Source of the DNA: Chloranthus sessilifolius
Taxonomy: Eukaryota; Streptophyta; Magnoliopsida; Chloranthales; Chloranthaceae
DNA length: 64,000 bases
Direction of reading: 5' to 3'
Assembly (NCBI GenBank): GCA_021018995.1
Contig: CM037596.1
Location: 9,437,501 to 9,501,500 of the forward strand
Below, piece after piece: positions 34,466-46,367 of this stretch. A model generated the notes under the pieces. It searched no databases, was not told the origin of the DNA, and saw nothing but the letters and a program-made list of their open reading frames with translations. The position numbers and the translations under genes are program-made. Within the stretch, counting starts at the first letter, position 1. Every line of letters starts with the position of its first letter.

Positions 34466-34467
34466 TT

Positions 34468-34468
<1 letters not shown>

Positions 34469-34515
<47 letters not shown>
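34469..34515. repeat. (AT)n microsatellite
   Basis: An uninterrupted AT dinucleotide run on the right flank of the small MITE. Confidence 0.9.
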
Positions 34516-34518
<3 letters not shown>

Positions 34519-34928
34519 GATGCTTCCAAATCCTTGAATATGCATGATACAGTCCTCACATCCTTGGATTGTGTGCTTGTAAGGACTACAGAGAACGTGG
34601 TTAGTGGTTTGTGTTTCCGAGAGACACACCACTAGCCACTATAAGTATGGGTACAGGAAACAATAAAAGGTGACACCACTCACCACACGTCCATCCATTG
34701 GAGAGTATGATTCTATTATAAGATATTGGGAATCGGGTGTTGGTACGCCGGCCAATGTAGAAATTTGGCTAGGTTTTATTGCGAATGGCCTTGTAGTATA
34801 GGAATATGGGTCCTTTTCAAGGACAAGGCATTTATCATGCTTCCCTTTGATTCCCACATCTTTTTCATATGGTTCAAAAAGTTAGTGGACTTTTGTCATC
34901 AACTAATAGGAGAGAGAGAGTTCCACTA

Positions 34929-37166
34929 GTAGTAGGCTGATCCGATTAGGCATCTTATGTTTACCGATGATCTGATGATTTTATACGAAGCTGGGTCGGG
35001 TCAAATCCTTACTATTGAGAAGAGTAGTTTTTTTGCGCCTAAAAGTTCTAATGTCTACAAATCATTTGGGAGTTCCTTTATTCCATGGTCGGATGAGAAG
35101 GTCGGATTGTACAAATTTGGTCACTAAAATTTTGCTAAAGGTGGAGGGGTGGAAATCAAAATTTCTTTCAGATGGGGGAAAATTAATTGGTTCTCTTTAA
35201 TCATGTTCTCAACTCTATTCCGATTTACTTACTCTCCATTCTTCCTACACTTCATTCTTCCTATACCAAGGAGTATCATTGACCATATTAAAAAATGCTT
35301 TTCAAACTTTTTTTGGGATACTTGGGATGGAAAAATCAAGCATCACTAGAAAAATTGGGCTGATCTTGCGACTCCATTTGCTGAAAGAGGAGTTGGTATT
35401 CATAGTTTAAAAGATGTTAATCAAGCGGGTCTGATTAGATTAGCTTGGCAGGTGATTGAAAGAAAGTCAGTTTGGGCTTCTTTTGTAAATAGGAGATATA
35501 TTAGGAATGAAGGCTTCTGTTTTGCTCAACCGCATCAAGGAGACTCCTACATTTGGAAGAGCGTGGTGAAGAAAAATAAAGAAACAATGAACCTGTGTCT
35601 CTGGAAGTCAGGGGAAAATTGATCACTACAAAAATAAGGTATTTCAGCGGTAGCTAAAACTATCACTATTAATAAAAAAACTGTCGTTACTAGTCTTGTC
35701 GCTATTGAAACAAGAAGTTTTTTTATTAATAGCGACAGTTTTGGCTGCCGCTATTAGTCTTATTTTTAGTATTGCATCCTTCACTATCTTTAAAGTGCCA
35801 TGACTTGAATCTCCTCCATTGGGTGATTCGGCTCCCAATTAACATCTATTGGATTGCCCAATAGGCCTCATCCAAAATAATAATTCTTGGAATAGTGGTG
35901 CTTTGAGCTTCTTTTCGTCTCATATTTAATCTAAAATCTTAGCCTCTTCTTTGTCGTATGACCGGGAAAACAAGATTTTATGGAAAATCCATAATAGCAT
36001 GGTAATTTTACTTTTAAGTCTGCACGGAACCATGTAAGGAAACAAAAGGAACGACTGATGTTTTGGAAGAGGTAATGTCGATCAATTGCTTCAACTAAGA
36101 TAAGGTTTTTCTCTTGGAAAAATCTTCAAGGCTACTTGGCTACTGATGACAATATTAGAAGGATTAAAATTTCAATTGTTTCAAGATGTTCTTTGTGCCA
36201 TAGGGGCGTGGAGACGTCTTCCCATCTTTTTTCCACTTGCACCCTCACAGTGGAGGTTTGTAAAAAACTATTGGGATTTTTTAATATTCTGTACTGGGAC
36301 TATCAGTCTTTGATTGATAGGTTTAATACTTGGTGTAGGAAGTCTTCATCCCAAAATGATTTTGTTCGCGGATTGGTCCCTTTGGTTCTCTAGTGGAAAA
36401 TTTGTTTGAGCATGAATGCGGCTAGATTTGAAGATAATACTGTTTCTGTAGATGATATATTCAGGAACGTTTGCAAATGGTTGGTAGACCTTAGGTTTCA
36501 GGTCATGCCAAAATCGAATAACAATGAAGCGGGAGAAGAGTCTTTGTCGTGGATTGGAGTGCCTTCGGCTGTTAAAAAAATTAAGAAAGCTATGGCAGTT
36601 TACTGGCATTTCCCGGATATGAATTGTATTAAAATCAATGTAGATGGCTCTTCGTTGGGCAATCCTGGCCCTTCTGGAGGTGGAGGCATCATTAGGGATG
36701 ATAATGGTGATTTTATTGTTGCTTTTAACAACGCCTATGGACGTGTTTCGAACAGTGAAGTTGAAGCACGAGCTATTTTAGATGGAGTTAAGATGGGTAA
36801 AGGCTTCTATAAAAACATGAGTATTGAATCTGATTTCATAGCAATAATCAAGGCGCTCATGGGAGGATCAGTTTTTTGGGTCATTGTTGATGTCATTGAT
36901 CAAATTCAGATGGAGCTACGAGGTTTATGTTGGGAGACAATGCACTATTTTCGTGAGATTAAAGGGGTGTCAGATGGTCTTGCTTAGTTGGCCTCTTCCG
37001 GTGGCAATAGTATTACCTTTTCCCATTTGGTTGACCACCATGGTTAGATCAAGGGTCTGTTTCCGTAGGATAGTAAGGGTATACTCTATGTTAGAAGTCA
37101 CCAATCTTCCTTATTTGTTTTCTTTTTCCTTTATTTAATGCATTTGGCTTCTTAAAAAAAAAAAAG
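34929..37166 (+). mobile_element. 5'-truncated L1-type LINE
   Basis: It starts just before the reverse-transcriptase catalytic box (LMFTDDLMIL at about 34950). The 3' part of the RT/thumb region follows (LPIPRSIIDHIKKCFSNFFW near 35250-35310), then a zf-RVT-like zinc-binding stretch (CSLCHRGVETSSHLF near 36190) and an RNase H domain (INVDGSSLGNPGPSGGGG near 36630, with Asp, Glu and Asp positions kept). The tail is poly(A) at 37154-37165. Flanking gagttccacta (34918-34928) and gagtttcacta (37167-37177) form an 11-bp target duplication with one mismatch. Several stops interrupt the frames, while the RNase H part is open in 36406-36987. A CACTA MITE lies inside at 35624. Confidence 0.85.
35624..35774. 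mobile_element. CACTA-type MITE inside the LINE
   Basis: CACTACAAAAATAAGG at the left and CTTATTTTTAGTATTG at the right. The interior has GCGACAGTTTTGGCTGCCGC. Flanks are gat and cat. It is inserted between the RT and zf-RVT parts, so it is younger than the LINE. Confidence 0.7.
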
Positions 37167-37199
37167 GAGTTTCACTATGAGCATGGCTTTAATTGGTTT

Positions 37200-37720
37200 T
37201 AAATATAGGGCATATCGGCCGATACTTATCGAATTAAGCCCCATCTGATCCCGATATTATACCCGATTTTATATGGGTCAAACTCGGTTAATATCGGGTC
37301 ATATCGTCTAATATGTATCCAATATGAACCAGATATAATACCAAAATTACCCTTAAGGGAATTTTTTTTAATATGTTTAATTATTTATGCAGCGTTTTAA
37401 TATTCCTTTTTTATAAAAGGGTTATATAGTATTAGCCAATTTGGCTGATAAGTATCCGATATATCCGATGCGTATCGGCTTGAATCCTAGCCGATAGGTT
37501 GATTTGTATCAAATTTTAAATCCCTGATTTTAAATATTACCCATATCCAATACATAATAGTTTTAGGTTAGGCCCCATCCGATACAATATACCCCAAATT
37601 TTATATGGGGGACAAATGTTGGGTGAAACTCAATCAATATATGCTCATATCAACTAATATGCATTGGATATAATACCAAAAATGCCTATAGGGTATTTGC
37701 TCAGTCATAGAATATATCAT
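37200..37720. repeat. CGATA-type repeats, two related segments
   Basis: GCCCCATCTGATCCCGATAT with a TTTTATATGGG stretch (37236-37280), and GCCCCATCCGATACAATATA with the same TTTTATATGGG (37570-37610), are direct relatives. Between them ATATCGG/CCGATA words continue. Probably parts of one or two decayed elements. Confidence 0.4.
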
Positions 37721-38227
37721 ATTATAACTCTTAATTTAGTGATGCTAGACCCCAGTTTGTTACTGAAGAGATATTGATGTGCAAATATTAAGAATAAACA
37801 GTAAAAGAGAACCAAAGTGTTAATCTTCGTCAAAATGAACTCATAAAGCAATAAGAAAGATGATCGAGTATAAAAGATGATTCACCGCATGTTTAAAGCA
37901 AAAAAATCGTACTTTGTGATTGAACGAAGCAAAAGAGAAAATGAGAAATCGTAATTTACGATTCTCCATAATGCATGCACTTCAAGCAGAGTGCGATACA
38001 AAAAAGAATTGCGATTTTTTGTAATGCCAAATTGTTCTTGGAGAGTTATGAGCTGAACAAATAAAATCGTAACTTAGATTTTACAAAAATCATAATTTTT
38101 CTATGTAACCTTAGGAAGATTCATATCTAGATGATCACGCTATGCACCACGTGGCCCCAAAAATGGCGCGGCATATATAGAATTGATGATCCGTGCACTA
38201 ACTCGGTCACCGAATACTAGTTAGAGC
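37721..38227. other. No gene recognised
   Basis: AT-rich unique sequence with a few AATCGTAA/TTACGATT inverted words. No element ends and no coding signal. Confidence 0.4.
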
Positions 38228-38235
38228 GGTCAAAC

Positions 38236-39036
38236 CAAGGGTCAAAAAATCGGAAAACCGATATGTATCCTCCTGACCTTCAGGATGATACGTATCGCAT
38301 ATCGTCCGATACATTCAATGTATCGACGATATATTAAATGTATCAGTTCAATATATATTTTTTTGGTATAGTCCAAAGAACGAGCGATATCTTAGGATAT
38401 CGACCGCTATCTTAGGATATTGGCCGCTAACATACCGCTATCTTGAAAAAAATATATATAAAAAAAAAATAAAAAATTTAAGTTAGCGGCCGATATCTTA
38501 AGATAGCAGCCGCTATCTTTAAAAATAGAAAATAAAAAAAAAAAAAATTTAAATTTTAAGTTAGCGGCCGCTAACTTAAAATAAATAAATAAATAAATAA
38601 AATTTTTATTTTTATTTTTTTAAAATTTTAAGTTAGCGGCCGCTAACTTAAGATAGCGGCCGCTAACATACCGCTAACTTAAAAATAATAATAATAAATA
38701 AATAAATAAAATAATTTTTTTTCTAAAAAAAAATTTTAAGTTAGTAGCCGCTAACTTAAAATAATGATCGTTTTGATATATTTAAAAAAAAAAAATTAAA
38801 AATCAAATTATCGGATGATAATTTGAAATTATCGCCCGATAATTTGAAATTATCGCCCGATAATTTTAAAGTATCGTCCGTATCGTCCGATACGAGCGAT
38901 ACATTGCCCATATCGGACGATAATTACCCTATTTTTTAGGGGGTACGATACATAGGCAATGTATCGTACCGTTCAGGTCCAAAACCGATATGTATCGGGC
39001 GATACGTATTGGTATCAGACGATTTTTTGACCCATG
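38236..39036. mobile_element. hAT-like element with palindrome-rich interior
   Basis: The left terminus CAAGGGTCAAAAAATCGG and the right terminus CGATTTTTTGACCCATG are inverted copies. The flanks are ggtcaaac on both sides (38228-38235 and 39037-39044), an exact 8-bp duplication as made by hAT transposases. The interior has outer CGATA palindromes and a central stretch (38390-38770) with repeated TTAGCGGCCGCTAA-type palindromes separated by A/T-rich spacers. No coding frame (non-autonomous). Confidence 0.75.
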
Positions 39037-39162
39037 GGTCAAACACCAAATCCTGTGTAATTGTTTCCCCAAAGAGTTGGTACCGGCCAGTGAAGGACCC
39101 GTCATCATTGCAAGAGGCTTATCGCTCTTGATCTAGTACGTGTGGTGTGTGGGTGCTGCATG

Positions 39163-39430
39163 TGATAGTCCCACATCGCTTGGGCATCATGGCCTTGGGT
39201 TATATATAAACCTGAGCAATCCCCACCTTACAAGTTGAGTTTGGCTCATGAGATTCTACATGGTATCAGTACATGTAACCACAAGGGTGTAGAGAGACAC
39301 GTTACACATGAGGGGGTGTGAGTGATAGTCTCACACCGCCTGAGTATCATGGCCTTGGGCTATATATAAACTTGGGCAATCCCATCTTATAAGCCGGTTA
39401 TGTGAGGTTGAGTTAGGCTCATGGATTCTA
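39163..39430 (+). mobile_element. TRIM (miniature LTR retrotransposon)
   Basis: Two direct repeats of about 100 bp, beginning TGATAGTCCCACATCG (39163) and TGATAGTCTCACACCG (39323), both carry a CATGGCCTTGGG word and TATATATAAAC. The left one ends ATTCTACA directly before a primer-binding site TGGTATCAG at 39261. A purine tract GAGGGGGTGTGAG precedes the right one. Only about 60 bp lie between them, with no genes. The flanking 5-bp duplication is not evident. Confidence 0.75.
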
Positions 39431-41349
39431 TTGTAAAATAAATATTATTAATTAGAGGCAATCAATTTCAATTATGAACAATGATGATAATCGCAAGGTT
39501 AAAACATACTTTGGTGATGAAATTGATTCGCTAAAGAATTCTAATAAATCGATTGGTTAGATGGCTTGATGACAAAATTATCTCATTTCTATCTCTTTCT
39601 ATATGATAGGCACGATAACATTGAGCAGAGATGAAGCAGGGACATTGTCCTCTTTTATAGCATGCCCGTGAATTCGAACCCATCAAGAATTCAAGGGAGA
39701 GGCGTATCACTACAAAAAAAGAATTAGCTTATCACAAATCAATTATGCCGAAACCGACTTAGCTTCTAAAGTTGCGTGGAATAAGATCTTGTTTCCAACA
39801 AAAGTCTTGAAGTCTTTTGTTAATCAAGTTTTAAATAAATAAATAAAAGAGTTAAAATTAGTGTCCAGGTCACAAATACCCAACATCTACAGCATGTACC
39901 AGAAGACTTAATTGGGTGTAAGCCGCCAGATACATCGTTATTAAGAAACAAAAAGAAAAGAGTTACAGACTTTAAGTGCATGGAGATCGGCAAGTCTTCT
40001 TCCATGCAGCACACAACATCCATGTTGCGCCTCAGGTCACAATCTTGGAATGAAGCTGATCTATACTATCTCTATAGTGACAAATTTTGACGAAATTAAC
40101 TGAATTTACTGAAATAAGAGTTCGACGGAACTTATAGCAAAATTTTGATGATTTTGTTAGTTACAGTAAAATTAAAAGACCTTCATTAATTTTGACCTTT
40201 GTTTTTTACGTATTAAACAACATTTTTAAAATATTAAATCTATTTTGTTGTACTTTCCAAAAGAAATTTCAATTTTTAAAATTTGTTTTCCCTCAATTTT
40301 CTTTGAAAGTAGTATTTGAAATCTCATCTCATCTCCTCTCCTCCCGTCAGTATGCATTGATCTCTTTGAATCACAGTTTTCTACATAACGGATCTTGAGA
40401 TCATGACCGAACGATTAATTTGTAATTTCACGTTACACACATCCCAAAAAGTGACCCTAAAATCGCCTTCGAACGAGTTGTGTGCAGGGTCACTTTTCCG
40501 GTGTGCATGTTGTTGGCCCCTCTTAAGTTTAACTGATAAAGTGGTGCTCGGGTCGGAGTACCTAATATTAAAGAGAAAAGCGATCAACCGAGGACTATTG
40601 GATGATCACCTAAGTCATCTAGCGGTGGTGCCTCTCAACTGCATAATTCATGGTCCTATAAATCTGGAAAAGGAAAAAGTCTAGTTCAACAGCTCTAGTG
40701 TGTGGCTACAACCATATCTTAATACAGGAAAGTATGTATGTGATTTATGACGGATACCAACTCTCAGATATTGGAACCAGTGACTCGGATTGGCATCTTT
40801 TCATCTCGCGTTAAAATGGGAGATCTCCAGTGGGCCCAGGAGGGTTTTTGTCATAAGAAAGTGCGACCTACAAAACTGCCGAAACAGACAAGAAACCGGT
40901 TTGCTTTTTGAAAAGGATGATGGACCGTTTCATTTCATGCGAATGTGGGTCCCACGAAATTGCCGGATCATTGGCACGCGGGAACAGTGAAACCGCCGGT
41001 TTACAGGAAACCGGTTTTGAAGAAAATCGGGCCCGGTTTCCGAGGGATTGTCCAATATACGGGGTCGAGTGGGCGACTGATGCATGTTTTTCTGATTTTG
41101 GACTTCCCAACGCCCATATGTATATTGAGTTTCCATCTCTTGTAAAGTGACTATATTTTGAAAAGAAGTACCTCCATTTGCATGCGGAATGCAAATAAAG
41201 GTATTACATGGTCAAATGGAGCCCGTTTTTCATCCTAACCAATTATTAGATGGTCAAATTTTAATTTTACTTAGAACAGATCCCAAAAAGTGATAGGAAA
41301 AATATGGTTGATATATATGTTATTTTGGATGAAGCCTACATGTTTTATA
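39431..41349. other. No gene recognised
   Basis: 39708 starts CACTACAAAAAAAGAATTAG, a possible stub of a CACTA-type MITE without a visible right end. 40074-40170 resembles the second hAT-like family (TATAGTGACAAATTTTGACG). 40360-40520 carries one arm of the GGGTACC-type family (ACGGATCTTGAGATCATGAC). 40780-41160 is GC-richer with overlapping short frames in several phases and no recognisable protein. Confidence 0.4.
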
Positions 41350-42166
41350 TGTTGTTATAGGTTTATTCCAATCAGGTCGCTGGAGCGATTTTGGTTTTCG
41401 CTTGAGCGACCAGGGCACGGTTCAAAAGTAAATCTCTGGGGTGAAAGTTGCTCGAGTGACTTTGGAGACTTTGGTTGTCGCTCGAGCAACCACTACAAAA
41501 AATAAGACTATTAGCGGCAGCCAAAAACTGCCGCTATTAATAAAAAACTGCCGCTAATAGTCTTAATAGGTTTTTTATTAATAGCGGCAGTTTTTTGTTC
41601 CAAAAAATTATTGCTAATAGTCTTATTTTTTGTAGTGGACCCATGACATTGGCTACGTGTAAAGTCCAATTTTTGGTAAATTTCTCTTGGGTTAGAAGTA
41701 AGATTTGGGACTCCTATATAAGTGAAAGCTCATGAACGAATTAGAGAAACTTGGAGAGATTTTGGAGAGAGTTTTCAAGAGAGAAAATTTGGGTGAATAT
41801 CTTGGAGATGTAAGGTATTGAAGAACTGCTTGGGGATTGAAAATCCAATTGAAGTCGTTCTTGTGTCGGATCGTTACTATATTTCGGTAGATCTCTTCTC
41901 TATTTTTTGAAGGACAACGTCCTTGGGTGTTATAGCGGTTAGGCTGTGACAGATCGTGTTTGATCTTATTTGAGAGTGTACTAGAGAGACGAGAGTGTGT
42001 GTGTTATAAACGTTCATAAATAGTGCATATACTCATATGGACGTAGCCCTCGATTGGGTGAATCACACAAATCTTGTGTTGCATGTGATTGTTCTCTTGA
42101 ATCTTCTTATTTTTTTTCGTATTTATCGCGATCAAGAGTTTGTTAGTGTGAGTTGAATTACTAATA
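41350..42166 (+). repeat. Left LTR of the Ty1/copia fossil
   Basis: TGTTGTTATAGGTTTATTCC at the start and a CTAATA end before the primer-binding site. It carries TCGCTCGAGCGAC-type palindromes and a TATATAAG promoter-like box at about 41716. It is lengthened by a 147-bp CACTA MITE. Confidence 0.8.
41491..41637. mobile_element. CACTA-type MITE in the left copia LTR
   Basis: The best-preserved family member here: CACTACAAAAAATAAGACTA at the left and TAGTCTTATTTTTTGTAGTG at the right. Inner inverted GCGGCAGCCAAAAACTGCCG and TAATAGCGGCAGTTTTTTG words are present. It is flanked by aac and gac. The right LTR shows the uninterrupted site (CTCGAGCGACCCGTGAC), confirming gac as the original target. 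Confidence 0.9.
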
Positions 42167-43019
42167 AGTGGTATCAAAGCTAGGTTCACGCTAAAATGAC
42201 GATGCAAGTCTCGAATGTACGATTCGAGGTTGAGAAGTTTTCAGGGAAGAATAACTTGGTTTTGTGGCAAGTCAATGTCATAGATCTCCTTGTCCAATAA
42301 GGCATTGATGATGTTCTACTAAGGAAGGAGATGGGGAAGAAGGCAGAGATGTCTAATGAAGAGTGAAACTCTATTGATAAGAGAGCCGCAAGCACTATCT
42401 GATTGTGCTTGTCCGATGAAGTTCTGTATAACGTTTTTAATGAGAAGACGACTGTGAATCTGTGAAAGAAGATAAAATCTCTTTACATGATAAAGTCGCT
42501 ATCCAACAGACTCTTCATGAAGAAGGAACTTTACACCCTTCGTATGAAGGATAGTACGCGTATTAATGACTATTTGAATTAGTTCAATAAAATAATTATT
42601 GAACTATTAAGCATTGAGGTGAAACTTAAAGAAGAAGATCTAGCACTTATCTTGCTCACCTCACTGCCACCATCTTATAAGCACTTTGTTATCATATTAA
42701 TTTATGGTAAAGATATTATTGCCAGCGAAGAAGTGACTATTGCACTTTTTTTCGACGAATTGAGAAAACAGCTCGAATTTAACTCCGAATGATTAGTCTC
42801 TTGAGCGAAAAAGGTCGACACTATGATCACAAAAGATACAAGTCTAGAAGAGATAATAAATCAACGAGAGGAAACAACATGTCCAAATTCAAGTGGTAAC
42901 AGAAAGGATGTTATTTGTTACTTCTGTAAGTAATCTGGACATATTCGCAAATATTACAAGCAGAGATTGAATAAAAATAAGAGTGATTAATGGACTTTGC
43001 AATAGTCCAGTGTTGTTAA

Positions 43020-44051
43020 CATTGATCAAAATATCAGAATTTCGATATGTATCGTCTAAACCTCCAGGGCGATACGTATCGAGCATCGTCCGATACATTG
43101 AATGTATCGGCGATACATTGAATGTATCAGTTTAATATTTATTTTTTTCAAAAATATCTCCAAAAATACTTTAAAAATAAGAAAAATTATATTTAATAAT
43201 TTTCTATTTATTTCAACTATTTAAAAATTTATTTAAGGCTTATTTTATGTATATTTTAAATTTTATCAACGTAGAACCTAAATTACATTGTACATGGCTC
43301 ATGATCAAAATTAAAAGGTATATTATACATAAAAAATTTACTTTAAAGTCACATTAAATTTCGTGATAGTTTTTGGCCATTGTGATCATTATCATCAATG
43401 CGCAAGCTTTCCCTATAGTGTTGGTCATATTGATACCTATGATCATATGTACCCCGTTGAAACCAAGGCATTAGCGATGAATATGGCTCAATGTAATAGG
43501 TAAAGGTGGTCCTCTAAAAATTTGACCAACGAAGCATATGGCCCGAGGTAGATTGGCCGAGGCCGATATGGGTTACTAATTGTTGAATCTTCGGTGTTTT
43601 GAAAATTAAATTCCCCGAAGCTAGAACACGTATCCTCTCGTAGATGCTTCCTCGATTCGGTGGCGATCTCGCACTTTTCGGCGTCGAATCGACACCTATA
43701 AACCAAAAAAAAAGAAAGAAGAGGAACCCAAGAAGGAAGAAGAAACATAGAAGAAGCAATAATCAAAAAGCAAACGAATACAGGTTTAAAACCCCGAATT
43801 CCTATATCACGTGGGCTGGGAGACCCACCAAAGAAAAAATGAAATTATCAAACAATAATTTAAAATTATCGTCCGATAATTTGGCCATTTAAGGGTCCAA
43901 GTTAATCTGCCAAATTATCATCCGTATCGGACGATACAGATAGTAATTTGATCATATCGTCCGATAAGTTGTTGTCTTTTGTGGGTACCTGATAAAAATC
44001 ATATTTATCATATCGTTGAGCCTTAAAAACGATACGTATCATTGACCTATG
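43020..44051. mobile_element. hAT-like element inside the copia fossil
   Basis: The left terminus CATTGATCAAAATATCAG and the right terminus ATTGACCTATG belong to the CATGGGTCAAAA family. The flanks gttgttaa at 43012-43019 and 44052-44059 are an exact 8-bp duplication. CGATACGTATCG palindromes lie near both ends. The middle (43140-43840) is AT-rich and otherwise unassigned, with a GC-richer patch at 43540-43700. No transposase frame was recognised. Confidence 0.75.
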
Positions 44052-45734
44052 GTTGTTAAGTCGGATTCCGGTGAAGACCTATTGTGTGCATTATTAAGCT
44101 TCAGTCAATTTGATTGTGGATGGATCCTAGATTCAAGGACATTGTATCATATGTGTCCGTACATGTATTAATTTGACCAGTATAAGGGAAGCCAATGGTA
44201 GGACGATAATAATGGGGAATGTCAGTGTATGTGAAGCAATGGGTATTGGCTCTATCATAATTAAGATGTTTGATGATTGTGTTCACACTCTTAATGTTAG
44301 ACATATATCTGGTCTGAAGAAAAATCTGATCTCGTTGGAGGTATTGGATGAGATAGGATGTCGAGTCATCCTAGAATCCGATAAACTAAAGGTCGTACGT
44401 GGTGTTATGACTTTGATGAAAGGTAAAAATATGAAAATTTTATATATTTTTGTAGGCAATACAATCAGTGGCCATGGTGTTGTGGCTACAATAGATTCTA
44501 AGGATCTCTCTAATTTGTAGCACAAGAGGCTTGGCCACATGAGTGAACGTGGGCTGAAAAAGCTCATAAGATAATTTCTGACATTCAAACTTGTAAGCTA
44601 AATTTATGTGGAAATTACATCTTCGGGAAGTAGAAGAAACTCAGTTTCTCCATAGGAAAATATATTTCAAAGGGGCTAATTGATTATATACATTCTAATG
44701 TATGAGGACCGGCTAAAGTCACTTCGATGAGTGGGGCCAACTACTTTGTGTCATTCATAGATGACTGCTCCAGGAAAGTTTGAGTGTATCCGATTAAAAA
44801 TAAGTCAGATATATTTCAGAAATTTAGGCAGTGAAAGAGTATGATTGAAAAGCTGATAGATAGAAAGGTAAAGATTCTCATATCAGATAATTGTGAGAAA
44901 TATTTGTCATCAGAGTTCAAGGCTTATTGTGAAAATTAATGAATTGTTAGGCACTTAACAGTTCCTAAAAATCCTCAATAAAATTGCGTGGCAGAGAGGA
45001 TGAGCAGAACACTACTAAAAAAGCGCAGTATATGTTGAATCATTCTGGCTTGAGTCATGGGTTCTGAGCAGAGGCAGTGAATACAGTTATTTGGTCAATC
45101 GGTTGTCTTCAACGGTATTAAACTCAAAAACTGCAGATGAGGTTTGGTATGAAAGACACAGGAATTACTTTTACTTGAGGGTGTTTAGATGCGCGACATA
45201 TGTATTACTTTAAAGAAGTGAACGATCCAAGTTGGATCTAAAATCTAAAAAGTGTGTCTTGATTGGCTATGGTGAAAGAGTCAAAAGTTATCGCTTGTGT
45301 GATATACAATCTCACAAAGGATATTATTTTTAATGAAGATGAGTTTCGATTGAAAAAGACGGAAGACAAACCTCAGTTATCTGGTGAACCTCAGGTACAA
45401 GTTGATATTGAAAGACATGGGTAGGAATGAGAAAAGAAATAAAAACTCTGAGATAGAGCATAATGACATAATTTTTCAAGACTTGCAGTTCCAAATACCG
45501 GTTCCGGTTCAAACCACCTTGAGTAGGTCAGAAATGACGAAGAAACGTCATGAGAAGTTTAAAAACATGGTCTCGTTAATACTTGTACTTATCAAAGAGA
45601 ATGCAGTGAACATGTTGATTAATCCGGTTATACAAAAAAAGTTTGGACATTGCGTAAACTTCATTAACACTCGTTGAAGGTGTTGAGGCCCGTTAGAGGG
45701 GTGACGCGATTGGGGATGAAACCTAGATAGAGAT

Positions 45735-46362
45735 TGTTATTATAAGTTTACCCCAAGTAGGTCGCTCGAACAATTTTGGTCTTCGCTCGAGCGACCGGGG
45801 CACGATTCAAAGGTAAATCTCTCGAGCTACTTTGGTTGTCGCTCGAGCGACCCGTGACGTCGGTTACGTGTAGAGTCCAGCGCTTGGTAAATTTCTCTTG
45901 GGTTAGAAGTAGAATTTGAGACTCCTATATAAGTGAAAGCTCATGGACGAATTAGGGAAGCTTGGAGAGCTTTTGGAAAGATTTTTCAAGAGAGAAAACT
46001 TGGTTGAATATCTTGGAGAGGTAAGGTATTGAAGAACTGCCTGAGGATTGAAGATCCGATTGAAGCCGTTCTTGTGTCGGAATCAATACCATATTTTGGC
46101 AGATCTCTCTTCTGATTTTTGAAAGACAATATATGTCCTTGGGTGTTACAACGATTAGGCTATGAAAGATCGTGTTTAATCTTTTTTGAGAATACACTAG
46201 AGAGAAGAGAGTGTGCATTATAAACATTTATAAATAATACATATACTCTTGTGGGTGTAGCCCTTAATTGGGTGAATTATGTAAATCTTGTGTTAGTGTG
46301 AGTTGAATTTCTAACATCATATCACGATCAGGAGTTCATTAATATGAATTGAATTCCTAACA
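45735..46362 (+). repeat. Right LTR of the Ty1/copia fossil
   Basis: TGTTATTATAAGTTTACC at the start and GAATTCCTAACA at the end. It is collinear with the left LTR through the palindromic GCTCGAGCGAC box and TATATAAGTGAAAGCTCATG. It lacks the MITE present in the left LTR. Confidence 0.8.
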
Positions 46363-46367
46363 TTACA

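Larger units (their letters stand above)
41350..46362 (+). mobile_element. Ty1/copia fossil with nested insertions
   Basis: Left LTR 41350-42166, primer-binding site TGGTATCAAAGC at 42169, gag-like region at about 42.2-43.0 kb with a zinc-knuckle-like motif near 42.9 kb, a pre-integrase motif (HKRLGHMSERGLKKL near 44.52 kb) and integrase-like sequence to about 45.2 kb, and right LTR 45735-46362. Integrase-region sequence sits upstream as in Ty1/copia. Flanks ttata and ttaca may be a worn 5-bp duplication. It is broken in many places (well over ten). Over about 190 aligned LTR bases I count about 17 differences (about 9%), consistent with insertion a few million years ago at commonly assumed plant rates. 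A CACTA MITE and a hAT-like element have inserted into it. Confidence 0.85.

Noticed and set aside
36406-36987. 193-codon frame as a stand-alone host RNase H gene
   Set aside because: It is collinear with zf-RVT and RT sequence and followed by poly(A) and a target duplication, so it is the 3' part of the LINE.
40780-41194. Cluster of overlapping frames on both strands in GC-richer DNA
   Set aside because: No single frame dominates and no motif is recognisable; left as unassigned.
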